15,332 bases of DNA, taken from assembly GCA_027038335.1 (NCBI GenBank), contig JALVWI010000059.1, positions 1 through 15,332 on the forward strand. The letters are read 5' to 3'. A program made the translations under genes and the position numbers. Origin of the DNA: Campylobacterales bacterium. GTDB taxonomy: Bacteria > Campylobacterota > Campylobacteria > Campylobacterales > JALSKU01. The notes beneath the pieces were generated by a model. That model was not told the DNA's origin and did not search any database. It worked only from the letters and a program-made list of their open reading frames with translations. This document shows positions 1-7,159 of the stretch, piece by piece (the stretch's first letter is position 1; every line of letters starts with the position of its first letter).

Positions 1-710
1 TTGTATTTAGCGACTATATGAAACCCTCTGTCAGACTTGCAGCTTTGATGGGACTAAAAAGATACTTTATATGGACACATGATAGTATCGGAGTAGGAGA
101 AGATGGTCCTACTCATCAGCCTATAGAGCAACTTAGCCAATTTAGAGCATTGCCGGGATTTTATACATTTAGACCTGCAGATGCTAGTGAAAATGTGGCT
201 TGCTGGAAGATAGCTTTAAGACTTAATGCACCTTGCGGATTTGTTTTGAGTCGTCAAAAATTAAAAACTCTAAAACCGTTTACAGAGTATGGAACAGTTG
301 AAAACGGCGGATACTTAGTGGCAAAACGAGAAAATGCCGTACTTACCATCATAGCAAGTGGAAGTGAAGTGATGACCTCTTTGCAAGCTGCTTGTCATCT
401 TGAAGTTGCAGGAGTAAATGCAAATGTAGTTAGTGTGCCTTGTTTTGAAATCTTTAACAAACAGCCGCAAGAGTATAAAGATAAAGTGATAGATCCAAAT
501 ACTAAAGTTTTAGCAGTAGAAGCGGCAAGCGGTATAGAGTGGTATAAATACGCAGATGAAGTGCTGTGTATGCAAAGCTTTGGAGCATCAGCAAATGCAA
601 AAGATTTATTTAAAAAGTTTGAATTTACCATAAAAGGCGTAAAGAAAAGAGCTTTAGAAATGTTTGATAAAGAGTATGTGCAAACAGAAGCAAAAGGGAT
701 GAAGATATAA
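1..710 (+). CDS. tkt: Transketolase, C-terminal part (5' end outside window)
   Basis: Transketolase is the thiamine-diphosphate enzyme of the pentose phosphate pathway that moves two-carbon units between sugar phosphates in the cytoplasm. The frame is open from the first base, with the first whole codon at position 3. The residues before the first in-frame ATG at 18 (VFSDY) fit the family, so that ATG is internal. About 235 C-terminal residues are visible out of roughly 650 usual for the family. The signature THDSIGVGEDGPTHQP, from the pyrimidine-binding domain, sits near visible residue 25. It is followed by the RPAD and LSRQ blocks and then the C-terminal domain with ASGSEV. The next gene is 104 bases downstream, across a repeat array. 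Family assignment is secure; only the N-terminal half is missing. Confidence 0.95.
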   Translation, partial: VFSDYMKPSVRLAALMGLKRYFIWTHDSIGVGEDGPTHQPIEQLSQFRALPGFYTFRPADASENVACWKIALRLNAPCGFVLSRQKLKTLKPFTEYGTVENGGYLVAKRENAVLTIIASGSEVMTSLQAACHLEVAGVNANVVSVPCFEIFNKQPQEYKDKVIDPNTKVLAVEAASGIEWYKYADEVLCMQSFGASANAKDLFKKFEFTIKGVKKRALEMFDKEYVQTEAKGMKI

Positions 711-804
711 TCCGTGATTAGTAACTCGTAACTCGTGATTGGTAAATTGGACTTTGTCTAATTTTTTAAACTAATCACGAATCACTAATCACGAATCACG
801 AAAA
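711..804. repeat. Heptamer-repeat dyad A between tkt and aminotransferase
   Basis: Two arms are built of degenerate 7-bp units. The left arm (711-745) reads as five units: TCCGTGA, TTAGTAA, CTCGTAA, CTCGTGA, TTGGTAA. The right arm (770-804) also reads as five: ACTAATC, ACGAATC, ACTAATC, ACGAATC, ACGAAAA. The arms are reverse complements: bases 713-743 match the complement of 770-800 at 24 of 31 positions, with a 26-base loop. Most of the mismatches are transitions, so some could still pair as G-U in RNA. It lies immediately after the tkt stop and just before the Shine-Dalgarno of the next gene. Its function is unknown; it could act as a transcript-end hairpin or a dispersed repeat. Confidence 0.8.
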
Positions 805-814
805 AAGGAATAAA

Positions 815-1924
815 ATGTTACTTTTGACACCGGGACCTACTGCGGTTCCTGAAAATATTCGAGTGGCTATGAGTGAGCCTACTATTCATCATAGAACTCC
901 GGAATTTTCTGAAATATTTAGACAAACTAGAGAAAAACTTAAAAAAATATTTAAAATGGATGAAGTTTTGATGTTAGCTTCTAGTGGAACCGGAGCTATG
1001 GAAGCTAGTGTTTTAAATCTTTGTCAAAAAAAAGCTCTTAGCATAAATGCCGGAAAATTTGGTGAGAGATTTGGCAAAATTGTAAAGGCTTGCGGGTATG
1101 AATTGGTAGAGCTTAAATATGAGTGGGATACTCCCGCCAATGTTGAAGATGTGCTAAAAGCACTAAAAAAGCATAAAGATATAGATACTATCTGTGTGCA
1201 GATTTGTGAGAGTGCCGGAGGTCTTAGACATCCTGTTGAGGCAATAGCCAAAGAGGTAAAAAAGATAAATCCAGAGATCACTATCATAGCTGACGGCATT
1301 ACGGCAGTCGGTGTTGAAGATATAAATGTTGAAGATATAGATGTGCTTATAAGCGGAAGTCAAAAAGCTTTTATGCTACCGCCGGGTCTTTCTATGATAG
1401 GTTTAAGTAAAAATGCTATAAATAAAATAGAGCAGGGTGGAAAAGGGTACTATTTCAACTTAAATACAGAGCTTAAAAAGCAAAGACAAAATACAACCGC
1501 ATGGACTGCTCCTACTACTCTTATCATCGGATTAAATGCTATACTTGATGATATATTTAGCATAGGTTTGGATAAATTTTATAAACAAACAGAGTTAAGA
1601 AGCAAGGCATCCAATGAAGCTTTAAAAGGGATAGGCTTTAAAATATATCCAAAAGTTCCGGCACCATCTATGAGTGCGGTATATCATGAAAAGGCTGATG
1701 AGATAAGAAAGATACTAAAAAACAGATATGAAGTAAATATCGCAGGCGGACAAGATCACTTAAAAGGAAAGCTTTTTAGGATCAATCACATGGGGCTTAT
1801 AAAACCTTATGAAACAAGCTGGGTTTTAAATGCGTTAGAGTTAATATTGGATGAATTGGGTGAGAGAAAATATGACGGAACAGCTAATAAGATATTTAAT
1901 TTATATACAAAGGAGAGGTTTTAG
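815..1924 (+). CDS. Class V pyridoxal-phosphate aminotransferase, alanine-glyoxylate type
   Basis: This is a 369-residue cytoplasmic fold-type I PLP enzyme. The N-terminus LLLTPGPTAVPENI is typical of the alanine-glyoxylate / serine-pyruvate aminotransferase group. SSGTGAMEA (residues 56-64) is the phosphate-binding loop, D160 in IIADGITAVG should contact the pyridine nitrogen, K184 in GSQKAFMLPPG is the predicted Schiff-base lysine, and R322 in FRINHMG is the likely substrate-carboxylate arginine. Its length is normal for the family. The start at 815 has AAAAAAGGAA just upstream. The substrate cannot be read from the sequence: alanine, serine, ureidoglycine and aminophosphonate enzymes share this fold. 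Proteins of this group are sometimes labelled a soluble hydrogenase 42 kDa subunit, and nothing here supports that. The final codons and stop fall inside the next repeat array, so the C-terminus KERF may be repeat-derived. Confidence 0.88.
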   Translation: MLLLTPGPTAVPENIRVAMSEPTIHHRTPEFSEIFRQTREKLKKIFKMDEVLMLASSGTGAMEASVLNLCQKKALSINAGKFGERFGKIVKACGYELVELKYEWDTPANVEDVLKALKKHKDIDTICVQICESAGGLRHPVEAIAKEVKKINPEITIIADGITAVGVEDINVEDIDVLISGSQKAFMLPPGLSMIGLSKNAINKIEQGGKGYYFNLNTELKKQRQNTTAWTAPTTLIIGLNAILDDIFSIGLDKFYKQTELRSKASNEALKGIGFKIYPKVPAPSMSAVYHEKADEIRKILKNRYEVNIAGGQDHLKGKLFRINHMGLIKPYETSWVLNALELILDELGERKYDGTANKIFNLYTKERF

Positions 1925-1979
1925 GATTTAGGATTTAGGTTTTAGAGTTTTGCTCTTTACTCCTTTACTCCTTTTTATT
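1919..1979. repeat. Heptamer-repeat array B overlapping the aminotransferase stop codon
   Basis: Units TTTTAGG (1919), ATTTAGG (1926), ATTTAGG (1933) and TTTTAGA (1940) run without gaps. They are followed by AGAG-TTTTG-CTCT (1944-1956), a small hairpin, and then two copies of TTTACTCC (1956-1971), this time with 8-bp spacing. The purine-rich G-arm is on the left and the C-rich arm on the right, as in the other arrays. The TAG stop of the upstream gene (1922-1924) is part of the first unit. Confidence 0.7.
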
Positions 1980-1998
1980 CTAAACTGAAGGTTACAAA

Positions 1999-2844
1999 AT
2001 GATATACGAACATGAAATACCAAAAGGAAGTAAGCTTTACTTCGGTAAGAGTGCGAAACTCAAAAGAGAGATAGAAAATATTGCCGGTCAAATTTTGGAA
2101 GAGTTTGGGTATGAAGAGATAGTCACTCCTTTTTTTTCTTATCATCAAACAAAAAGTATATCCACAAAAGAGCTTGTAAGATTTAGTGATGAAAAAAATC
2201 ATATCCTTTCTCTCAGAGCTGATAGTACGCTTGATGTAGTAAGACTTATCACAAAAAGACTTGGACGAAGCATAGAGCATGATAAGTGGTTTTATATCCA
2301 GCCTGTTTTTAGGTATCCAAGCAATGAAATCTACCAAGTGGGAGCTGAACATATAAACTCCGATAATTTAATAGAATCCATCAAAATATCTCAGAAAATT
2401 TTTGAAAAATTAAATCTTTTTATTGATTTACAAATATCCAATATAAAAATACCTCAAATTATTTCCAAAGAGTTAGGCTTGGATATATCTCTTTTTGAAA
2501 AAGGCAATATTGAAAAAATACTTGGATATGATATAAAGTGGCTTAGCAAACTTGCATATTTGCAAAAATCTCAAGATATAGAGAATATTATAAAGATTGT
2601 GCCTGATAGTTTGAAAAATGAACTAGTAAAGATAAAAGAACTTTGTGATAAAATAGAGTATAAAAATATCATAGTTGCACCGCTTTATTATGCCAAAATG
2701 AGGTATTATGATGATATGTATTTTAGATTTTTTAAGGATAATAAAACTTTGGCAACAGGAGGATGTTACACATGGGAAAATCTAAAAGCAGTCGGGTTTG
2801 CCGGATATATTGATGAAATAATTGAGATAAAGGAATATATTTAA
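1999..2844 (+). CDS. hisZ: HisZ-like ATP phosphoribosyltransferase regulatory subunit
   Basis: HisZ is a catalytically inactive paralogue of histidyl-tRNA synthetase that binds short-form HisG and allows the first step of histidine biosynthesis, condensation of ATP with PRPP, to proceed and be feedback-controlled. This 281-residue protein has the class II synthetase-like core: an N-terminal helix and strand (ILEEFGYEEIVTPFF, about 32-46), a motif-2-like segment (PVFRYPSNEIYQVGAEH, about 102-118) and a motif-3-like end (LATGGCYTW). It lacks the anticodon-binding domain and is far shorter than a HisRS of about 400 residues. The start has AAGG at 1988-1991. Its TAA shares one base with the purA ATG (TAATG), so the two are translationally coupled. 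By family rule, a short HisG should be encoded elsewhere in this genome. Confidence 0.8.
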   Translation: MIYEHEIPKGSKLYFGKSAKLKREIENIAGQILEEFGYEEIVTPFFSYHQTKSISTKELVRFSDEKNHILSLRADSTLDVVRLITKRLGRSIEHDKWFYIQPVFRYPSNEIYQVGAEHINSDNLIESIKISQKIFEKLNLFIDLQISNIKIPQIISKELGLDISLFEKGNIEKILGYDIKWLSKLAYLQKSQDIENIIKIVPDSLKNELVKIKELCDKIEYKNIIVAPLYYAKMRYYDDMYFRFFKDNKTLATGGCYTWENLKAVGFAGYIDEIIEIKEYI

Positions 2845-4100
2845 TGAATAAAGCAGATATGATAGTGGGAATTCAGTGGGGAGATGAGGGTAAAGGTAAG
2901 ATTGTTGATATGCTTGCTCAAAAGTATGAAGTAGTAGCTAGGTATCAAGGCGGTCATAATGCCGGTCATACTATAGTAGTCGGAGATAAAAAGTTAGCTC
3001 TTCATCTTATACCTTCAGGAGTTTTAAATAAAAATGCTATAAATATTATAGGAAACGGAGTGGTAGTATCTCCAAAAGCTTTGATGGATGAGGTTGAAAA
3101 AAACGGGTTTGATGATCTAGAGGGCAGACTTTTTGTAAGTGATAAGGCTCATATGATATTAAATTTCCATCAAGAGATAGATAAGGCAAGAGAAAAGTTA
3201 AGAGGAGCTAAAGCTATCGGTACTACCGGAAAAGGCATAGGACCTGCTTATTCTTTAAAAATTGAGAGAAATGGACATAGACTAGGCGAGCTTAGAAATG
3301 TTGATAAACTTGTATCTTCCTTGATGGGATATTTTGAAATAAATAAAGTCTATCTCGATGCTTTGGGGGTAAAAACTCCTAACGAAAAAGAGTTAAAAAA
3401 TGAGTTGGAAGTTTATGCTAAATTTTTAAAACCTTTTTTGTGTGATACTACACATCTTGTATGGAGTGAGCTTGAAAAAGATAAAAAAGTTTTACTTGAG
3501 GGAGCTCAAGGAACTCTTTTGGATATTGACCATGGAACTTATCCTTTTGTAACAAGTTCCAACACCATAAGTGCGGGGGCTTGTACCGGGCTTGGTCTAA
3601 ATCCTAAAGATATAGGAAAAATAACAGGAATAGTCAAAGCTTATTGTACGAGAGTAGGCAATGGTCCGTTTCCTACTGAAGATAGTGGTGAAGATGGAAA
3701 ACTTTTAGGTGTTAAGGGGCATGAATTTGGTACAACTACGGGAAGAGCAAGGAGATGCGGATGGTTTGATGCGGTTGCTTGTAGATATGCTAGTAGGATA
3801 AACGGATGTGATGAATTGGCACTTATGAAGTTAGATGTATTGGATGGTTTTAAAAAGATAAAAGTGTGTGTTGCTTATGAGATTGACGGAGAAATTACAA
3901 AAGATTTTCCAAGTGATTTAAGTGGTATAAAGCCAATATATGAAGAGTTTGACGGATGGGATAAAGCTAAAGGTATAAATAAATACGACAAATTGCCGGA
4001 TAATGCAAAAAAATATATAAAAGTTATAGAAAAATTAGTAGGTACAAAAGTGGGTGTTATATCAACTAGTCCAGACAGAAAAGATACAATTATAAGATAA
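2844..4100 (+). CDS. purA: Adenylosuccinate synthetase
   Basis: PurA makes adenylosuccinate from IMP, aspartate and GTP, the committed step to AMP. The 418-residue length is normal. The P-loop-like GIQWGDEGKGK (residues 9-19) includes the catalytic D14. GHNAGHT places H42 where the family has its catalytic histidine. IGTTGKGIGPAYSLK, LLEGAQGTLLDIDHGTYPFVTSSN and EFGTTTGRARRCGW are the IMP/GTP-site signatures, and KLDVLDG lies in the nucleotide-base region. It overlaps the upstream hisZ by one base and is six bases from the FliJ-like gene. The same purA to flagellar-type gene order is known in Campylobacter. No anomalies were seen. Confidence 0.98.
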   Translation: MNKADMIVGIQWGDEGKGKIVDMLAQKYEVVARYQGGHNAGHTIVVGDKKLALHLIPSGVLNKNAINIIGNGVVVSPKALMDEVEKNGFDDLEGRLFVSDKAHMILNFHQEIDKAREKLRGAKAIGTTGKGIGPAYSLKIERNGHRLGELRNVDKLVSSLMGYFEINKVYLDALGVKTPNEKELKNELEVYAKFLKPFLCDTTHLVWSELEKDKKVLLEGAQGTLLDIDHGTYPFVTSSNTISAGACTGLGLNPKDIGKITGIVKAYCTRVGNGPFPTEDSGEDGKLLGVKGHEFGTTTGRARRCGWFDAVACRYASRINGCDELALMKLDVLDGFKKIKVCVAYEIDGEITKDFPSDLSGIKPIYEEFDGWDKAKGINKYDKLPDNAKKYIKVIEKLVGTKVGVISTSPDRKDTIIR

Positions 4101-4106
4101 ATAAAT

Positions 4107-4526
4107 ATGAAAACAAAGTATTCTCAACTTTTAAAAATTAAAAAACAAAATGTTGATAGTATTGAAAATGAGATAGCTTTTTTAAATTCTAAGAAACTTA
4201 GTATTGAAAATGCAATAAATGAATTGGCAAGTGAGATACGATCTATTGATAAACCTAGAAAAGGAAATTTTGGTAAATTTTTAACAGTTAGTTACTCTTT
4301 TGATTCACTTTTTTCTTTAAAAAAAGAAAAAAAAATTACTTTGCAAAAAATAGAGTACAAACTCATTAAAAAAAAAGAAGAATACAAGACAGCTTTGATG
4401 GAATATGAAAAGATAAAATATCTTGAAGAGTTGTCAATAGAACAAAAACTTGATAAAATTAAAAAAGATGAACAAAAATTGCTTGATGAACTTTCTATGA
4501 TGACTTATAAAAGGAGAACTTTTTGA
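4107..4526 (+). CDS. FliJ-like coiled-coil protein
   Basis: This 139-residue, highly charged and lysine-rich protein is predicted to be almost wholly helical. It has coiled-coil stretches at roughly residues 5-45 and 70-130 and no signal peptide or membrane span. Position, size and composition fit the FliJ-like protein that lies beside purA in Campylobacter (Cj1497c, from memory). FliJ proteins act in the cytoplasm as the central stalk of the flagellar export ATPase and as export chaperones. The sequence itself has no strong motif, so the name rests on general shape and context. The start is six bases after the purA stop, and its UGA overlaps the TTG start of the next gene. An alternative is a MotE partner or other motor accessory coiled coil. 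Confidence 0.55.
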   Translation: MKTKYSQLLKIKKQNVDSIENEIAFLNSKKLSIENAINELASEIRSIDKPRKGNFGKFLTVSYSFDSLFSLKKEKKITLQKIEYKLIKKKEEYKTALMEYEKIKYLEELSIEQKLDKIKKDEQKLLDELSMMTYKRRTF

Positions 4527-5047
4527 AGATTTTGCTTTCTATGCTTTTTTTTATTTCACTTCTTTTTTCTGCAAGTAATGTATATGAATGCAATCAAATT
4601 TTTGAACAAAGAAAAGCTGAACTTAGTTCAAAAATAGAAAAAATTGATGAAGATAGAGAAGCACTCGAAGCTTTAAGAGCAGCTACAAATGCTCTACTTG
4701 ATAAGAAAAAAAAGATATTGCTACAAAAAGAAGCTGATATAAATGCAACACTTCAAAAAATTAATCTCAAAGAAAAAAATTTAAAAAATATAATAGCTAA
4801 AAATAAAGAGCTTTTAAAAGCTATAAAAGAAGCTAAAGATGATAAGATAAGTCAAACTTACTCTAAAATGAAAGATTCTGCTGCAGCACAGATACTTTCA
4901 AATATGAAAGAATATGAAGCAGCTAGGATACTTTTTAATTTGCAAGCTAAAAAAATATCAAAAATTATGGCAAAAATGCCTCCCGATAAAGCTTCAAAAA
5001 TTACAGAGATATTAGTAAAAGGTCCACCTTTTAAGGAGATGAAATGA
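4523..5047 (+). CDS. Exported MotE-like protein with MgtE_N-type C-terminal domain
   Basis: This 174-residue protein starts at TTG 4523. The start is supported by AAGGAG at 4511-4516 and by the signal peptide it creates (KILLSMLFFISLLFSASN, about residues 2-19). A long coiled coil spans about residues 25-110. The C-terminal 60 residues (SAAAQILSNM, EAARILFNL, MPPDKASKITEIL) are the repeat helices of the MgtE_N/MotE domain. MotE-type proteins act in the periplasm, where some chaperone flagellar motor proteins. The Campylobacter neighbour of purA (Cj1496c, as I recall a periplasmic glycoprotein affecting invasion and colonisation) looks like the orthologue. It overlaps the genes on both sides by a few bases (TTTGA at the start, ATGA at the end). 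A periplasmic flagellar-motor role is inference. Confidence 0.75.
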   Translation: MKILLSMLFFISLLFSASNVYECNQIFEQRKAELSSKIEKIDEDREALEALRAATNALLDKKKKILLQKEADINATLQKINLKEKNLKNIIAKNKELLKAIKEAKDDKISQTYSKMKDSAAAQILSNMKEYEAARILFNLQAKKISKIMAKMPPDKASKITEILVKGPPFKEMK

Positions 5048-5322
5048 TTACTATAAGATTTAACGCTTTTTCTTTTTTAAAAAATAAATGCAAAGAGAAA
5101 AATATAGAGTGTCCAAATAAAAATATGCAAATAAATGAAGGTATTGATCTCCATCAATTTATAAAAACTCTTGGATTTGAAGAAAATGAGATAGAGGGAA
5201 TCTTTGTCAATCATAAATTGGTACATTTTGATACTATCTTAAAAGATGGAGATAGAGTAGCTATCGTACCACCCGGAGGTATTCCAAATCATGTAAGAGC
5301 TTATGTCGGTAATAGTGTTTAA
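5044..5322 (+). CDS. MoaD/ThiS-family beta-grasp protein with a C-terminal tail
   Basis: This 92-residue protein begins with a beta strand (ITIRFNAFSFLK) and ends its core with ILKDGDRVAIVPPGG, the usual closing strand and diglycine region of MoaD/ThiS sulfur carriers. In those carriers the glycine pair is the extreme C-terminus and becomes a thiocarboxylate. Here GG is at residues 78-79 and is followed by 13 more residues (IPNHVRAYVGNSV). Either the tail must be removed or the protein is not a sulfur donor. Its ATG overlaps the motE-like stop (ATGA), so it belongs to the same transcript, and no molybdopterin or thiamine genes are nearby. The domain assignment is fairly good; the pathway is unknown. 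Confidence 0.65.
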   Translation: MITIRFNAFSFLKNKCKEKNIECPNKNMQINEGIDLHQFIKTLGFEENEIEGIFVNHKLVHFDTILKDGDRVAIVPPGGIPNHVRAYVGNSV

Positions 5323-5399
5323 ATATCCATTTTAATATCTTCTTTACTAAAAATTAGATAAAATTACTGCTGTCATAATATTAACACTAAGGCTTGAGC
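5323..5399 (+). promoter_or_regulatory. Intergenic region with candidate promoter for the DUF507 gene
   Basis: The gap holds two AT-rich -10-like hexamers, TAAAAT (5359-5364) preceded by GA, and CATAAT (5374-5379), with no convincing -35 box, which is normal for sigma-70 promoters in this phylum. AAGG at 5389-5392 is the ribosome site for ATG 5400. It also contains the 10-base word TTAACACTAA (5381-5390), found again at 7176-7185 ahead of the TauE-like gene. Confidence 0.4.
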
Positions 5400-5951
5400 A
5401 TGAAGATAGGAAAACCACATGCCCCGTATATTGCAAACAAAATATCAATAGATTTATTTAATAGCTCTTTTATCAAAATGAATTATGGAGTTGAGCCGGT
5501 TGCTCAAACTGCTAAAAAACTCATAGAAGATGATATTCAAAAAGAGATAGCTCTTGAAGAGAGAGTGTATGAAATCATGGAAGATAATGAAGATGAGATG
5601 GAATTTATGCAAGTTGATAAAAGAAGTATGTTTTGGTTGATCAAAAAAAGATTGGCTCCGGAGTACGGCGTAATACTCTCTTATGAAGATAGATATAGTG
5701 ATCTTTCTCATAAAATTCTTGATGAACTTATCCAAAATGATTTTATAGAGTTTCAAGTTTCAGAGAACAAGGTAAAAAATGTTATATTTAATTCTATTGA
5801 AAGTTATATAGAAAAATTTGAAGATATTGAAGATAGAGTAATCGAAAAGATAAAAAATTATAAAAGAAAGTTGATACCCGGTAGCGAAGAGTATGATATA
5901 GTTTTTGAAAAACTTTATCAAGAAGAGTTGAAAAAGATAGGAATGATGTGA
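5400..5951 (+). CDS. DUF507 family protein
   Basis: This 183-residue cytoplasmic protein opens MKIGKPHAPYIANKIS, the conserved start of DUF507 proteins. It then has an acidic helical region (EDDIQKEIALEERVYEIMEDNEDE, about 39-62, spanning several charged turns), RSMFWLIKKRLAPEYGVIL and a charged helical C-terminus. The function of the family is unknown. I chose ATG 5400 rather than TTG 5394: the AAGG at 5389-5392 is seven bases from the ATG but only one from the TTG, and the family begins at this methionine. It stands beside carA in the same orientation, as I recall for Campylobacter (Cj1495c). It is followed by a heptamer array, so it may end its own transcript. Confidence 0.8.
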   Translation: MKIGKPHAPYIANKISIDLFNSSFIKMNYGVEPVAQTAKKLIEDDIQKEIALEERVYEIMEDNEDEMEFMQVDKRSMFWLIKKRLAPEYGVILSYEDRYSDLSHKILDELIQNDFIEFQVSENKVKNVIFNSIESYIEKFEDIEDRVIEKIKNYKRKLIPGSEEYDIVFEKLYQEELKKIGMM

Positions 5952-5953
5952 TA

Positions 5954-6013
5954 AAAGAGCTTAGAGATTAGAACTTAGAGCTTAGAATTTCTGGTCTCTG
6001 GTCTCTTGTAGCT
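5954..6013. repeat. Heptamer-repeat array C upstream of carA
   Basis: Five contiguous units, AAAGAGC, TTAGAGA, TTAGAAC, TTAGAGC, TTAGAAT, occupy 5954-5988. After four bases come GGTCTCT, GGTCTCT and TGTAGCT (5993-6013). The right part is roughly the reverse complement of the left (AGAGACC against AGAGATT), so the array can fold back on itself. It starts two bases after the DUF507 stop. Confidence 0.75.
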
Positions 6014-6029
6014 AAATCCGAAGGATTTA
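6013..6029 (+). promoter_or_regulatory. Hairpin that encloses the carA Shine-Dalgarno
   Basis: TAAATCC (6013-6019) and GGATTTA (6023-6029) form a perfect 7-bp stem closed by the triloop GAA. AAGGA, the only good Shine-Dalgarno for carA ATG 6032, lies at 6021-6025 inside the loop and stem. C-GAA-G triloops are known to be unusually stable in single-stranded DNA minihairpins. The fold would block ribosome entry unless melted. Control of carA translation is inference. Confidence 0.55.
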
Positions 6030-6031
6030 CA

Positions 6032-7159
6032 ATGGATAAACAAAAAATATGGATATATATAGAAAATGGACTTTTTTTTGAAGCGAGTAGTTTTGGAAGC
6101 AAAGGCACTAAGACCGGTGAGATAGTTTTCAATACCTCCATGAGTGGTTATCAAGAGATAGCTACAGATCCTAGCTATGCAGGTCAATTTATTGTATTTA
6201 CAATGCCGGAGATCGGTAATGTCGGATGCAATGCTCTTGATATGGAAAGTAATGATGTGTTTGCTAGCGGAGTGATAGTAAGAAATTATCAAGAGAGATT
6301 TTCTAACTTTAGAGCAGAAGAGTCTTTTTCAAATTTACTTAAAAAATATAATGCTTTAGGTATTTGTGATATTGATACAAGAGTTTTAACAAAAACAGTA
6401 AGGGATGGCGGTTCTTTGATGATGATAGCTTCTACCGAAATTTCAGACAAAGATGAGCTTAAAAAGATACTTGATAAATCTCCTAGAATTGAAGAGATTG
6501 ATTATATAAAACAAGTAAGTACCAAAAAAAGATATATTCATCAAACAGGAGCTTGGAATCATTCAAAAATGTCTTATAATGAAGATATAAAACCTCTTAA
6601 AAAAATAGTTGCTATAGATTTTGGTATAAAAAGAAATATTTTAAATGAGCTTTGTGAAGTTGGATTTGAGGTTGAAGTGATACCTCATGATTTTAAAGCA
6701 AAAGAACTTATAGATAGATATAAAAAAGATGAGATAAAAGCTGTTTTTCTCTCAAACGGTCCGGGAGATCCACTTGTGTTGAAAAAAGAAAAAGAACAAA
6801 TAAGAGAGTTAATTGATGCTAAAATACCTATGTTTGCTATTTGCTTAGGACATCAACTTTTGAGTATTGCACATGGATATCCGACATATAAGCTCAAATT
6901 TGGTCAACATGGTGGAAATCATCCGGTGCAAAATCAAGAGAGTAAAGTGATAGAAATAACTGCACAAAATCATAACTATAATGTTCCAGATAGTATATGT
7001 GATATTGCAACTATAACGCATATCAATCTTTTTGATAATACTATAGAAGGACTTAGGTATAAAGATTCTCCTATATTTTCTGTGCAACATCATCCTGAAG
7101 CTAGTCCCGGTCCTCATGATAGTAAATATATCTTTAGAGAATTTGCCAAATTTGTATAA
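6032..7159 (+). CDS. carA: Carbamoyl-phosphate synthase small (glutaminase) subunit
   Basis: CarA hydrolyses glutamine and channels ammonia to CarB, which makes carbamoyl phosphate for pyrimidine and arginine synthesis. The 375-residue protein has the N-terminal CPSase small-subunit domain (GEIVFNTSMSGYQEI, about 29-43; PEIGNVGCN) and a C-terminal class I glutamine amidotransferase. In the latter, SNGPGDP is at 241-247, the nucleophile is C271 in FAICLGHQL, and the triad is completed by H354 and E356 in QHHPEASPGP. HGGNHPV is also conserved. Residue numbers are close to those of E. coli CarA. carB is not in the window. The start at ATG 6032 uses AAGGA at 6021-6025. Confidence 0.97.
   Translation: MDKQKIWIYIENGLFFEASSFGSKGTKTGEIVFNTSMSGYQEIATDPSYAGQFIVFTMPEIGNVGCNALDMESNDVFASGVIVRNYQERFSNFRAEESFSNLLKKYNALGICDIDTRVLTKTVRDGGSLMMIASTEISDKDELKKILDKSPRIEEIDYIKQVSTKKRYIHQTGAWNHSKMSYNEDIKPLKKIVAIDFGIKRNILNELCEVGFEVEVIPHDFKAKELIDRYKKDEIKAVFLSNGPGDPLVLKKEKEQIRELIDAKIPMFAICLGHQLLSIAHGYPTYKLKFGQHGGNHPVQNQESKVIEITAQNHNYNVPDSICDIATITHINLFDNTIEGLRYKDSPIFSVQHHPEASPGPHDSKYIFREFAKFV

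Noticed and set aside
395..631. Minus-strand open frame within tkt
   Set aside because: It is the shadow of a well-supported gene; no ribosome site or recognisable domain.
711..804. CRISPR array or attachment site in the repeated gap
   Set aside because: Units are 7 bp without spacers and degenerate; there are no cas or integrase genes.
815..1924. Soluble hydrogenase small-subunit label for the class V aminotransferase
   Set aside because: A historical database name; the sequence has a PLP-enzyme lysine and fold, with no hydrogenase features or partners.
1975..2352. Minus-strand 125-codon frame over hisZ
   Set aside because: Rich in rare-looking cysteine, phenylalanine and tyrosine runs, antisense to a clear family member, and without ribosome site.
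1999..2844. Histidyl-tRNA synthetase
   Set aside because: Too short, lacks the anticodon-binding domain and the usual histidine-specific motifs; HisZ fits.
5975..6292. Minus-strand frame over the start of carA
   Set aside because: Antisense to conserved carA codons and reaching into repeat array C; no homology signs.
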